Positions 27,524-36,190 of a DNA stretch of 64,000 bases are shown here, piece after piece. This DNA comes from Mesonia profundi (lineage in GTDB: Bacteria; Bacteroidota; Bacteroidia; Flavobacteriales; Flavobacteriaceae). Position 1 is the first letter of the stretch, and each line of letters begins with the position of its first letter. The translations under genes and the position numbers were made by a program. A model generated the notes under the pieces. That model ran no database searches, was not told the DNA's origin, and saw only the letters and a list, made by a program, of their open reading frames with translations. Location: positions 40,105-104,104 of the forward strand of contig NZ_JAVHUL010000007.1 of NCBI RefSeq assembly GCF_031085155.1, given 5' to 3'.

Positions 27524-27531
27524 TATATTTG
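27524..27531 (+). promoter_or_regulatory. -7 box of the TonB receptor operon
   Basis: TATATTTG matches TAnnTTTG exactly, 33 bp before the ATG at 27565. The predicted transcript start, near 27537, is just before the near-palindrome at 27546-27562. Confidence 0.55.
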
Positions 27532-27545
27532 CAGAAATATTTTAA

Positions 27546-27562
27546 TTAAGACTTAGTCTAAA
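27546..27562. promoter_or_regulatory. Candidate operator, near-palindrome before the TonB receptor gene
   Basis: TTAAGACTTAGTCTAAA is a 17-bp near-palindrome (arms TTAAGACT and AGTCTAAA, one pair off) lying between the -7 box and the start codon. A weaker relative, TTTAGATTGATTTAAAA, lies at 27500-27516, upstream of the -7 box. The shape resembles sites of DtxR/MntR-type metal regulators; this assignment is inference. Confidence 0.4.
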
Positions 27563-27564
27563 TA

Positions 27565-29727
27565 ATGGAAAATAGATTTCTACTCATCATTTTACTTTTA
27601 AACTTATTTAACATTCAAGCTCAAGAGACTGAGGTTAAAAGAGGTTCAAATGAAAAGAAAAAAGATAGCGTAAAAGTGAATGATCTAGAGGAAGTTATTC
27701 TTACAGGACAATACAATTCCCAATCTGTAAAAAAATCGGTTTTTGAAGTACAGGTAATTACAGAAAAAGACATTCAGTTGATGGCAGGAAATAACCTTGC
27801 CGATGTTCTTACCCAAACATTAAATATGAATATTATTCCGCAAGCTGGTGAAGGCAGATCGGGAATTCAACAGTTTGGATTTACCTCAGAATATGTAAAA
27901 ATTTTAGTAGATAATGTACCCATCGTAGGGGATGAAGGTTTTGGGAATGCTATAGATATTTCTCAAATTAACTTAGATGATATCCAACAAATAGAAATTA
28001 TTGAGGGCGCTATGGGAGTACAATACGGTTCTAATGCAGTAACCGGTGTGGTGAATATTATTACAAAAAAATCCGCGAAAGCGAAATGGCAAATCACGCC
28101 ATATATTCAAGAAGAAACCATTGGTAGCGAATATGGATTGTTTGATGAAGGTAGACATATACAGTCTTTGAAAGTGGGACATAATTTTACAGATAAGCTC
28201 TACGCCAATGTATTATTTACCAGAAATGATTTTCAAGGGTTTCTTAATCAAAATCAAGGAAAAAATTATTTTAATCCAGAGGATGAAAATGATGGTTTAA
28301 GAGGTTATGAATGGCTTCCTAAAGAACAAAATAGTATTAAAACTTTAATTAATTATCGTTTTAAAAACTTTACCGTTTTTTACAAGTTCGAATACTTTAC
28401 GGAAGAAACTAATAAGTACAATACCAATGTATTGCTCAACCCAAATAGCGCTACACAAACTGTTAATCCTACAGCAAACGATGAAATCTTTAATTCAGAC
28501 AGGTTTTATCATCATTTAAATGCGACAGGGAAAATTAAAAATCAGGTGAACCTTAATATTTCGGCATCTTACCAAGAACAAACCAAGAATATTGAAACCT
28601 TTACTTACACCATAAAATCTGAAGAGAAGTCTAATATTGAAAATTATGATTACAATACCCGCAAAGGCTTTTTCTCAAGAGGAACTTTCAACAACTTTTT
28701 TAATAAGGAAAATTTTAAATTAGAATTAGGTTATGAAACTACGCTGGATGAAGGTTCTGCAAGCGGACTTTCATCTCAGAACGTCGAAAATAGAACTCAA
28801 AACAATACCCTTAATTCATATAGTTTCTTTGCTTCTTCAGAAATAAAACCTACCACCCGCTTATCCTTAAGACCTGGAGCTAGAATTATTACCTCTTCGC
28901 AGTTTTCACCTCAGTATGCAGTTTCCCTTAGCGGAAAGTATAGCTTTAAAGATGGTTATCAACTAAGAACTATTATTGGTACAGCACCAAAAACACCTAC
29001 GTTTGAGCAACTCTATTTTTATATGGTTGATAGCAATCATAATGTACAAGGAAATGAGAACCTAAATCCGGAATATGGAAAATCTATATTCTTACACTTT
29101 AAAAAAGCATTTTGGTTAAACGATTACGAATTAAAATATACTCCAAAACTATCGGCTTGGTATCTAGATGTTAAAGATAAAATAGATTTAATTATTACAA
29201 ATACTTCTCCCCTAGCCTACCAATATAACAATATAGATCTATACAAAACTTGGGGATTATCCTTAAGAAATACACTTAAATACAAAAATCTTTCTGCTAC
29301 CCTAGGACTTGCTTTCTCTGGAGAATCAAAAGTATTAAACAGTAGCGATGTGTATAATGATGATTTCTTATATGCATTTCAATTCAACACTAATCTATCT
29401 TACCCAGTTCCTAAATGGAATACTGTTTTCTCTACTTTTTTTAAAGTAAATGGTCCGCAATATCAATTTGTTTCTAGCATTAATGACGATGGAGAAACTG
29501 AAATTACTAGAGGAAAACTAGACGGGTACGGTTGGTTAAATACATCTATCAAAAAGACATTCCACAAAGACTTAGATATTACCATAGGCGCAAGAAATGT
29601 ATTAGATATTACAGAAGTAAACTCTAGTACAGGCCAAGGTGGTACTCACTCTGCAGCATCTTCATCCCAGTTATTAGGATATGGCAGGTCTTTCTTCGTA
29701 AAACTTTTATACCATATAAATTTTTAA
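27565..29727 (+). CDS. TonB-dependent outer-membrane receptor (HmuR-like)
   Basis: A 720-residue outer-membrane receptor: signal peptide ending at IQAQ, TonB box region, then a plug domain at about residues 40-165 (DVLTQTLNMNIIPQAGEG, VKILVDNVPIVGDEGFGN, IEIIEGAMGVQYGSNAVTGV). A 22-strand barrel follows and ends in an aromatic strand, RSFFVKLLYHINF. Such receptors import heme, iron chelates or vitamins using energy from TonB-ExbBD, which are not in the window. The two following genes encode HmuY-like proteins, so heme or an iron-porphyrin is the most likely cargo. Confidence 0.9.
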   Translation: MENRFLLIILLLNLFNIQAQETEVKRGSNEKKKDSVKVNDLEEVILTGQYNSQSVKKSVFEVQVITEKDIQLMAGNNLADVLTQTLNMNIIPQAGEGRSGIQQFGFTSEYVKILVDNVPIVGDEGFGNAIDISQINLDDIQQIEIIEGAMGVQYGSNAVTGVVNIITKKSAKAKWQITPYIQEETIGSEYGLFDEGRHIQSLKVGHNFTDKLYANVLFTRNDFQGFLNQNQGKNYFNPEDENDGLRGYEWLPKEQNSIKTLINYRFKNFTVFYKFEYFTEETNKYNTNVLLNPNSATQTVNPTANDEIFNSDRFYHHLNATGKIKNQVNLNISASYQEQTKNIETFTYTIKSEEKSNIENYDYNTRKGFFSRGTFNNFFNKENFKLELGYETTLDEGSASGLSSQNVENRTQNNTLNSYSFFASSEIKPTTRLSLRPGARIITSSQFSPQYAVSLSGKYSFKDGYQLRTIIGTAPKTPTFEQLYFYMVDSNHNVQGNENLNPEYGKSIFLHFKKAFWLNDYELKYTPKLSAWYLDVKDKIDLIITNTSPLAYQYNNIDLYKTWGLSLRNTLKYKNLSATLGLAFSGESKVLNSSDVYNDDFLYAFQFNTNLSYPVPKWNTVFSTFFKVNGPQYQFVSSINDDGETEITRGKLDGYGWLNTSIKKTFHKDLDITIGARNVLDITEVNSSTGQGGTHSAASSSQLLGYGRSFFVKLLYHINF

Positions 29728-29729
29728 TT

Positions 29730-31145
29730 ATGAAATCTAACTATTTAGTACTTTTTTCTCTCGTTATTATCTTCTTTACGGCTTGTAATAAAGATGATGA
29801 TTCGACAGCCAATGATTCTGAATTTGTCGTGGCTTTTAAAAATCCTTCTACAGCTTTCACGGAAACTGATAATGAAAAAGAAATAGACCTTGTTTTTTCT
29901 AATGAAGCTCCGCAGGACGGAATACTCATTATTACTTATACCGAAACCAACTTAACTTACGGTGAGGATTATAGCACTACTCCATCCGCGCAAAGCGGAA
30001 TTATTGAAATTCCTATTGTAATGGGAACCATTCAAACTTCATTTAGTCTGAAAAGATTAAACTCAAATCCTGCTCAAAATGACACTGATAAATCTATTGA
30101 GTTCTCCATAACAGAAGTAAATATTCCTAATGGTTTTACTCAAGGAAACACTAGCAATTTGGTAAGTTTCTCTGATACTGCTTCTCTTGGCGGAAGCATT
30201 TCTCCCAATTTAGGAGGACCTAATGAAGGAAATCAAGTGTATTTAGATTTAAGTACTCAACAAGAAACCGTAGTAAGTAGAGATAAATGGGATTTAGCTT
30301 TTTATAACGGAGATCAATTCCGCGTTAAGCTAAATAGCTCTTTATTTATGATGGCTGCTCCATTAGAAACTACGAATATTGATGCTATTACCGAAGCTGA
30401 TGTTGCTAGTTTACAGTCACAAATGGCTTTCCTAGTGCAAGGATCTAATGAATTTGTAGATGCTCCTAGCGGAAATTTAAACGAAACGGTGATCGAAGAA
30501 ATTTCTATCAACCTTGAAGAGAATAAAGTTTACCTCATCAAAATGGGGAACGAGATAGGAACTGACACTCCAGAAACAGGAAGTGTTGCCGTTGCTGGAG
30601 CCGATAGAGGCTGGAAAAAAATAAGAGTTGTACAAGAAAGTGGTGCTTATAAATTGCTATATGCCAATTTAGATGCAACTACTCACCAAGAAATCACTAT
30701 TGGAAAGGATAACCATCACGATTTCACCTATTTCAGTATGGTCAATGAAAATGTGGTAGATGTAGCTCCTGCAAAAGGGAAATGGGATCTTAATTTTACC
30801 GTTTTTACGGAAGTGTTAGATCTTCCAGAAGGTGGAGAATCTGCTTATGGTTTTTCTGATTATGTAGCTACTAACGTACTTTCTAACACCAAAGCTTACC
30901 AAGTAATGACTGAAGATATTGCCTATCAAGATTTCACTACAGCAAATATCGATAATTCATTATATGAAGTTGACCAAAGAGTAATTGGAGCCAATTGGAG
31001 AGATGTTTTTAACGGGCTATTTAACGAGCGTTTTTACATCATTCAAGATACTGACGGAAATACTTATAAATTAAAATTCACTTCGATGGTGAATGAAAAC
31101 GGCGTACGCGGTTACCCAAAATTTGAATATCAAATCCTTAATTAA
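29730..31145 (+). CDS. HmuY-like surface lipoprotein
   Basis: A 471-residue lipoprotein (signal FFTAC, Cys19), followed by NKDDD, which resembles a surface-export signal. The N-terminal part (residues 30-150) looks like a beta-sandwich; two regions then have the HmuY pattern: SRDKWDLAFYNGDQFRVKLNSS (cut here into pieces: DKWDLAFYNGDQF) near residue 185 and GKWDLNFTVFTEVLDLP near 350. HmuY of Porphyromonas is a heme-binding protein that passes heme to the HmuR receptor. The gene begins 2 bp after the receptor gene. The heme ligands cannot be assigned by eye. Confidence 0.82.
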   Translation: MKSNYLVLFSLVIIFFTACNKDDDSTANDSEFVVAFKNPSTAFTETDNEKEIDLVFSNEAPQDGILIITYTETNLTYGEDYSTTPSAQSGIIEIPIVMGTIQTSFSLKRLNSNPAQNDTDKSIEFSITEVNIPNGFTQGNTSNLVSFSDTASLGGSISPNLGGPNEGNQVYLDLSTQQETVVSRDKWDLAFYNGDQFRVKLNSSLFMMAAPLETTNIDAITEADVASLQSQMAFLVQGSNEFVDAPSGNLNETVIEEISINLEENKVYLIKMGNEIGTDTPETGSVAVAGADRGWKKIRVVQESGAYKLLYANLDATTHQEITIGKDNHHDFTYFSMVNENVVDVAPAKGKWDLNFTVFTEVLDLPEGGESAYGFSDYVATNVLSNTKAYQVMTEDIAYQDFTTANIDNSLYEVDQRVIGANWRDVFNGLFNERFYIIQDTDGNTYKLKFTSMVNENGVRGYPKFEYQILN

Positions 31146-31175
31146 ATATACAATCATAACTAAAAATTACACCTC

Positions 31176-32414
31176 ATGAATTTAAAACTATCTTTCTTAG
31201 CGTTTTTTAGCTTTTGCTTAGTCGCAACGGCGCAAACTACCGTAAATCTTAGCTTAGATCCTTCTTATGCAAACGAAGTTTATTATAAGTTTTCTACCAA
31301 TCAAAGTTACGACCATACCGCAACCGATTGGGAAATTGCTTTTTTAAGAAATAACAATATGAATTTTGCCATTAGAATTAATGACGGAATTGGTTTAGAA
31401 GTTTTTGAAGCAGCCAATACTCCTGCAGATTATGTCACGGTAGATGTTAACAATGTTGCCAACTTCACACAGCTATATAACAGTGACATAAGTTGGTTTG
31501 AAGGAGCTTTTAATACAGGTTCTGCTTCTTATGGTTTTGGAGAATACAACCCAGCAAACCACCACGTAGAAGGGACTGTTACCTTTTTATTAAAATATGC
31601 TGACGGGAGCTTCAAAAAATTATTTATCGAAGATTACTTTGGCGGATATACGTTTAAGTATGCTACTTGGGACGAGACAACTTCTACTTGGAGTGCAGAT
31701 ACTACCGAAACCGTTTCTAATACCAGCAATCCTAACAACATGTTTAACTACTACAATTTCACTACCGCTACTGAAGTAGTTGCTGAACCTGCAAGTACAG
31801 ACTGGGATCTAAAATTTACAAAATTCACTACAGATTATGCTTATAGCGGAGGAACTATGAAGTATGTAGTAACAGGAGCTTTACAACATCCAGATGTTGT
31901 CGTGGCAGAAAATATAGAGCCTAACGGAAATGGAGATACTAGTAATCTTAATTATTCAGATGAGATCAATACAATTGGTTACGACTGGAAAAGCTTTAGC
32001 GGAACTTCTTACGATCTAGATCCAGAATTATTCTACTATGCAAAATACCTTGACGGAACTGTTTACAGGTTACATTTTACCAACTTTGAAGGAAGTTCAA
32101 CAGGAAATATTCAGTTTAATTATGAAGATGTAACTAGCCAGTTAAACACGGTTGCTTTTGATGTAAAAAATACCTTTAGCATCTATCCTAACCCATCTAG
32201 GGATAAACAAATTAATATTTTAACTGAAAGTAATCATGCTAACCAAGTAATTGAAATCTATAACCTTTTAGGTAAAAAGATTTATGCTACTCAGCTTCAA
32301 AATACAGGTTTCACAAATCAGTCTTTAAACCTTTCTTCATTAGCTAAGGGTACTTACTTTATAAAATACCAAACTGGAAACCACAGCACAACTCAAAAAT
32401 TAATTTTAAATTAA
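31176..32414 (+). CDS. HmuY-like secreted protein with type IX sorting domain
   Basis: A 412-residue protein with a signal peptide (SFCLVATAQ). Two HmuY-like regions, TDWEIAFLRNNNMNFAIRIN near residue 48 and STDWDLKFTKFTTDY near 207, are followed by a C-terminal type A type IX sorting domain of about 80 residues (FSIYPNPSRDKQINI, IYNLLGKKIY, LAKGTYFIKY, TQKLILN). It should be exported by the type IX system and either attached to the surface or released. A soluble hemophore working with the lipoprotein and the receptor upstream is a plausible role. It follows the lipoprotein gene by 30 bp and is followed by a terminator. Confidence 0.83.
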   Translation: MNLKLSFLAFFSFCLVATAQTTVNLSLDPSYANEVYYKFSTNQSYDHTATDWEIAFLRNNNMNFAIRINDGIGLEVFEAANTPADYVTVDVNNVANFTQLYNSDISWFEGAFNTGSASYGFGEYNPANHHVEGTVTFLLKYADGSFKKLFIEDYFGGYTFKYATWDETTSTWSADTTETVSNTSNPNNMFNYYNFTTATEVVAEPASTDWDLKFTKFTTDYAYSGGTMKYVVTGALQHPDVVVAENIEPNGNGDTSNLNYSDEINTIGYDWKSFSGTSYDLDPELFYYAKYLDGTVYRLHFTNFEGSSTGNIQFNYEDVTSQLNTVAFDVKNTFSIYPNPSRDKQINILTESNHANQVIEIYNLLGKKIYATQLQNTGFTNQSLNLSSLAKGTYFIKYQTGNHSTTQKLILN

Positions 32415-32440
32415 TTAGCCAATTCTTATCAATTAATTTT

Positions 32441-32471
32441 AAAGCTACTCTTTCAGAAGGGTAGCTTTTTT
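32441..32471 (+). terminator. Terminator of the receptor-HmuY operon
   Basis: AAAGCTAC and GTAGCTTT pair around TCTTTCAGAAGG, followed by a T run. It lies 26 bp after the stop of the type IX cargo gene. Confidence 0.8.
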
Positions 32472-32503
32472 AGTTAAAATTAAAAAAATTATTAGGGTTA
32501 GCT

Positions 32504-33367
32504 TTAATGGTATTTTGTGAAGATTTTTGTGGCTTCATTATAAGAAGATTCAAAGCTTGACATCTTTACATTAGCATCGGCTTTTGCCGCATTAAAATAA
32601 CTCAGCATTTTCTCTGTCGGCATATTTCCTGTTAATTCATCTTTGGCCATAGGACAACCACCAAAACCTTGTATCGCACCGTCAAATCTTCTACAACCCG
32701 CTTTATAGGCAGCATCAATCTTCTCGTGCCACGACGTTGGAGTGGTATGCAAATGAGCCCCAAACTCTATATTGGGGTAAGCCGGAATTAGATTAGAGAA
32801 CAGATACTCGATGGTTTCTGCATCTGAAGTTCCCACCGTATCTGATAAGGATAAAATATTGACTCCCATCGCCGATAAACGCTCGGTCCATTCTCCTACA
32901 ATTTCCACACTCCAAGGATCTCCATAAGGATTCCCAAACCCCATAGATAAGTAAGCAACCACTTCCTTCCCATGAGTATGCGCTAAGTTTAAAATCTCCT
33001 GTAGCGTATCTACCGATTCTTCGATGGTTTTATGCGTATTTCGCATTTGGAAATTTTCTGAAATCGAAAAAGGATAGCCTAAATAATCAATTTCTGGATG
33101 TTGAACCGCATCCTGAGCTCCACGAACATTAGCCACGATAGCTAAGAGTTTACTCGAGGTCTTAGACAAGTCTAATCCTGCCAAAACCTCTTTGGTATCT
33201 ACCATCTGCGGAATCGCTTTGGGAGAAACAAAACTCCCAAAATCGATGGTATCAAAACCACAACGCAATAAAGATTGTATGTACTGTATTTTCTCTGTTG
33301 TAGGAATAAAATCTTTAATTCCTTGCATCGCATCCCGCGGACACTCAATAAGCTTGATCTTGTTCAT
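32504..33367 (-). CDS. Hydroxymethylglutaryl-CoA lyase
   Basis: Splits HMG-CoA to acetyl-CoA and acetoacetate, the last step of leucine breakdown. The 287-residue TIM-barrel protein has the catalytic Arg/Asp in ECPRDAMQG, the metal-binding His pair in GAHLHTTP, and the signature GAIQGFGGCPMAKDELTGN with the active-site Cys. No other leucine gene is adjacent; an amino-acid dehydrogenase of the Leu/Glu/Phe type lies at 39823. It reads convergently to the HmuY operon. Confidence 0.92.
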   Translation of the reverse strand: MNKIKLIECPRDAMQGIKDFIPTTEKIQYIQSLLRCGFDTIDFGSFVSPKAIPQMVDTKEVLAGLDLSKTSSKLLAIVANVRGAQDAVQHPEIDYLGYPFSISENFQMRNTHKTIEESVDTLQEILNLAHTHGKEVVAYLSMGFGNPYGDPWSVEIVGEWTERLSAMGVNILSLSDTVGTSDAETIEYLFSNLIPAYPNIEFGAHLHTTPTSWHEKIDAAYKAGCRRFDGAIQGFGGCPMAKDELTGNMPTEKMLSYFNAAKADANVKMSSFESSYNEATKIFTKYH

Positions 33368-33700
33368 AGCCCAAAGATACTCATTAGGTTTAAATTATCT
33401 AAATAAAGTCTAATTCTATAAAAAAATAGTTGTTTACAACTAAGACGTAAGACTACTGAAAGCTTTCGAAGCTGATAGACATAAGATTTAAGACTTGATT
33501 TGTTTTCAATTGAAAGTCAACTTATTAAACCTGACTGATTTTTAATTTTGCCGGTAGTTTAATAAAACCATTACAGTTGTAATGAGCTGTCATTTACAAT
33601 TCTGAAGTAGAAGGAATTTTTTCTTTTGGAATAAAGATTCTTCTCTGCCCTCCCTCAAACATAAAAATAATTTGAGTTGAGATAACAAACGCCCAAAAAA
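33368..33700. other. Intergenic region of 333 bp, no gene seen
   Basis: Contains an AT-rich start (promoter side of the HMG-CoA lyase gene), then a TAAGAC/ACATAAGA-type repeat at about 33443-33500 that resembles one near 62783-62820, and a poorly structured stretch before the M50-like gene. No open frame of note. Confidence 0.5.
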
Positions 33701-34438
33701 TTAAAAAAGTAATTTTCCTAAATATTTAAACCAAATTAAATACCCAAGTATTCCACCTAAGAACCCAGATAAAATAAAAGTAAATCTAAGTTTTAACGGG
33801 ATTACTTTAAAAATAACATATATCACTATAGCAAAACCGATTACTGCGGTTATGATGGAAATCAACCAATCATTAAGGTCTAAAAATCTTGATATATAGA
33901 TTTCATCTCCAAGAATTTCATTCCCAGTGATTTTTTTTATGATACCCGTAGAAATATTAAATACTTGTCTTAGACTAAACAATGCCAGCATTACTCCTAA
34001 CCAATCTAAGCATTTTAATTTTTTCTTTAGATAAGATCTTCTGTAAAAAATTATAATTAAACCTAGAAAACTTGTCAGGAAAGTCTGCGCTGGACCTCCA
34101 ATGAATATGTATAAAGAATGTTTTTCATTCCAATTGAACTTTGTTTCTATATTAGCAATAACTTTATCAAACTCCTCTTGTATACTTAGATCCAAGTCTT
34201 CATAGTTTTGACCAAAATGTTCTTCATTCAATTGGTTAAACTTTTTTACATCGATATCTTCCTCATATCCATTTGGATAATAAATCATACTTCCGTAAGA
34301 AAGCTCTGTTTCATAGCCAAAATATTTAGCAACGGCAATATGACCAAATTCATGACTTAGAGTTCCTATTACTGTAAAGAGAATAAATACAATAATAAAT
34401 CTAGCAAAGAGATTAATGTAAAAGTTAAAAGTAATCAT
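33701..34438 (-). CDS. M50-like membrane metalloprotease family protein
   Basis: A 245-residue protein with an N-terminal helix containing HEFGH (residues 29-33), the zinc-binding HExxH of the M50 site-2 protease type, followed by AVAKYFGYE. Three or four further hydrophobic helices follow after residue 105. A clear second Asp motif (LDG/NPDG) cannot be seen, so activity is doubtful. I place the start at ATG 34438, 4 bp after the LysE gene; the ATG at 34465 lies within that gene. Confidence 0.7.
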   Translation of the reverse strand: MITFNFYINLFARFIIVFILFTVIGTLSHEFGHIAVAKYFGYETELSYGSMIYYPNGYEEDIDVKKFNQLNEEHFGQNYEDLDLSIQEEFDKVIANIETKFNWNEKHSLYIFIGGPAQTFLTSFLGLIIIFYRRSYLKKKLKCLDWLGVMLALFSLRQVFNISTGIIKKITGNEILGDEIYISRFLDLNDWLISIITAVIGFAIVIYVIFKVIPLKLRFTFILSGFLGGILGYLIWFKYLGKLLF

Positions 34439-34442
34439 TCTT

Positions 34443-35060
34443 CTAAAATAGAATAAAAATCGCAATTCCTACAAAGACAATTATTTGCAGCCATTTTAAA
34501 AATTTTCCTGCATTCTTATGTCCTTCTATATATCTTTTTAAAAATCCGGAGAGTAAGGCGATACTACTAAAAACCACCAATGAAACCAAAATAAATACGC
34601 CTCCTAAAATAATGAATTGATAAGTTTTGGAGAAACGATCACTAAACAAGAACCCGGGAAACAAGGCCAAAAAGAACAAGGATACTTTAGGATTCAACAC
34701 ATTCATTACAAAGCCTTGCTGAAACAGTTGAAACGGCGTTTTAGGAGAAGATTTAGCCGATGATAAATCAATCATTCCCGGAGATTGATAGACTTTATAA
34801 GCCAAATACAATAAATAACCAGCGCCAAAAAATTTTAAGGCAGTGAATAGAAATTCATGGCGTACGATCAATAAAGAAACCCCAAAGGCAACTAAAGCGG
34901 TATGAATCAAACAACCCGTCATTAAACCTAAAACCGTTGCGAATCCATATTTTTTTCCGAATCGAAGACTTTGCACCAATACAAAAATATTATCTGGGCC
35001 CGGAGAAATGGCCAACGCAAAAACCGCCACCACAAAAGATATGAGGATTTCTAAATTCAA
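34443..35060 (-). CDS. LysE/RhtB family amino-acid exporter
   Basis: A 205-residue membrane protein with six hydrophobic helices and the family start FALAISPGPDNIFVLVQSLRFGKKYGFATVLGLMTG (pieces: ISPGPDNIFVLVQSL, GFATVLGLMTG). Members of this family export amino acids such as lysine, threonine or homoserine. It starts 2 bp after the pyrD stop and is followed closely by the M50-like gene, so the three may form one transcript. Confidence 0.88.
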   Translation of the reverse strand: MNLEILISFVVAVFALAISPGPDNIFVLVQSLRFGKKYGFATVLGLMTGCLIHTALVAFGVSLLIVRHEFLFTALKFFGAGYLLYLAYKVYQSPGMIDLSSAKSSPKTPFQLFQQGFVMNVLNPKVSLFFLALFPGFLFSDRFSKTYQFIILGGVFILVSLVVFSSIALLSGFLKRYIEGHKNAGKFLKWLQIIVFVGIAIFILF

Positions 35061-35062
35061 GC

Positions 35063-36082
35063 TTAAGACTTCAAAATCGCTTCATTGATTTCTTTAATCA
35101 ATTTTGGACCTTCATACACAAAACCGGTATACAACTGAACCAAACTAGCGCCTGCTTCCAATTTTTCTAAGGCATCTTTAGCCGAATGAATTCCGCCTAC
35201 GCCAATTATCGGAAAAGAGCGATTGCTTTTATCGGCTAAAAATTTAATTACTTCCGTAGAGCGAGAAGTTAAAGGTTTTCCGCTTAAACCTCCCATTTCT
35301 TCTTTGTTATCAGAGGTTAAATCCTCTCTAGAAATCGTGGTATTGGTAGCAATTACACCAGCAATTTTGGTTTCGTCCACAATTTCAATAATGTCCAATA
35401 ACTGACTCTCAGTTAAATCGGGAGCAATTTTCAATAAAATAGGTTTGCTTTTTTCTTTTTCCGCGTTAAGCGTTTGTAAACTATGCAGTAAGTGCTTCAA
35501 GGGTTCTTTGTCTTGCAAAGCCCTTAAATTGGGCGTATTGGGAGAACTTACATTCACCACAAAATAATCTACATAAGGAAAAAGTGCTTCAAAACAAATC
35601 TTATAATCGTCTACAGCATTTTCATTAGGCGTTACTTTGTTTTTACCAATATTACCGCCAATCAATACCTGTCCGTTATTTTCTTTTAAACGCTTTACTG
35701 CCGCTTCTACCCCTTCATTGTTAAAACCCATGCGGTTAATGATCCCAGCATCTTCCTGGAGCCTAAACAACCTCTTTTTAGGATTTCCATCTTGAGGCTT
35801 GGGCGTTAGTGTGCCTATTTCAATAAAGCCAAAGCCCAATTGATCCATTTCTTTATAAAGCATCGCATTCTTATCAAAGCCTGCAGCCAATCCTACAGGA
35901 TTTTTAAAGTTAAGACCAAAGACTTCTCGTTCTAATCTTTTATCATTCACAGCATACTTTTTCGCTAAAACGGAAGAAACGAACGGAAGCTTTAATCCAT
36001 TCTTCAACACAGAAAACGTAAAGTGATGAACTTTCTCTGGATCAAACTTAAATAAAATAGGACGAATAATAGAGGTGTACAT
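35063..36082 (-). CDS. pyrD: Dihydroorotate dehydrogenase (quinone), class 2
   Basis: Oxidises dihydroorotate to orotate in pyrimidine synthesis, giving electrons to quinone at the inner membrane. The 339-residue protein has the class 2 N-terminal helices ([21 protein letters not shown]), the FMN-binding barrel with NRMGFNNEG, and [16 protein letters not shown] with the class 2 catalytic Ser. The C-terminal [20 protein letters not shown] is the phosphate-binding site. A -7 box, TATTTTTG, lies at 36106-36099, 16 bp upstream of the ATG. Confidence 0.95.
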   Translation of the reverse strand: MYTSIIRPILFKFDPEKVHHFTFSVLKNGLKLPFVSSVLAKKYAVNDKRLEREVFGLNFKNPVGLAAGFDKNAMLYKEMDQLGFGFIEIGTLTPKPQDGNPKKRLFRLQEDAGIINRMGFNNEGVEAAVKRLKENNGQVLIGGNIGKNKVTPNENAVDDYKICFEALFPYVDYFVVNVSSPNTPNLRALQDKEPLKHLLHSLQTLNAEKEKSKPILLKIAPDLTESQLLDIIEIVDETKIAGVIATNTTISREDLTSDNKEEMGGLSGKPLTSRSTEVIKFLADKSNRSFPIIGVGGIHSAKDALEKLEAGASLVQLYTGFVYEGPKLIKEINEAILKS

Positions 36083-36190
36083 ATAGGGCTAGTTTTGACA
36101 AAAATACTTTAATTTAAAAAACTTAAAAGCATATTCTTAAAAGTCTTTGTACTCCCCTCATGATTATTTATTTTTACAAAAAAGAAAACC

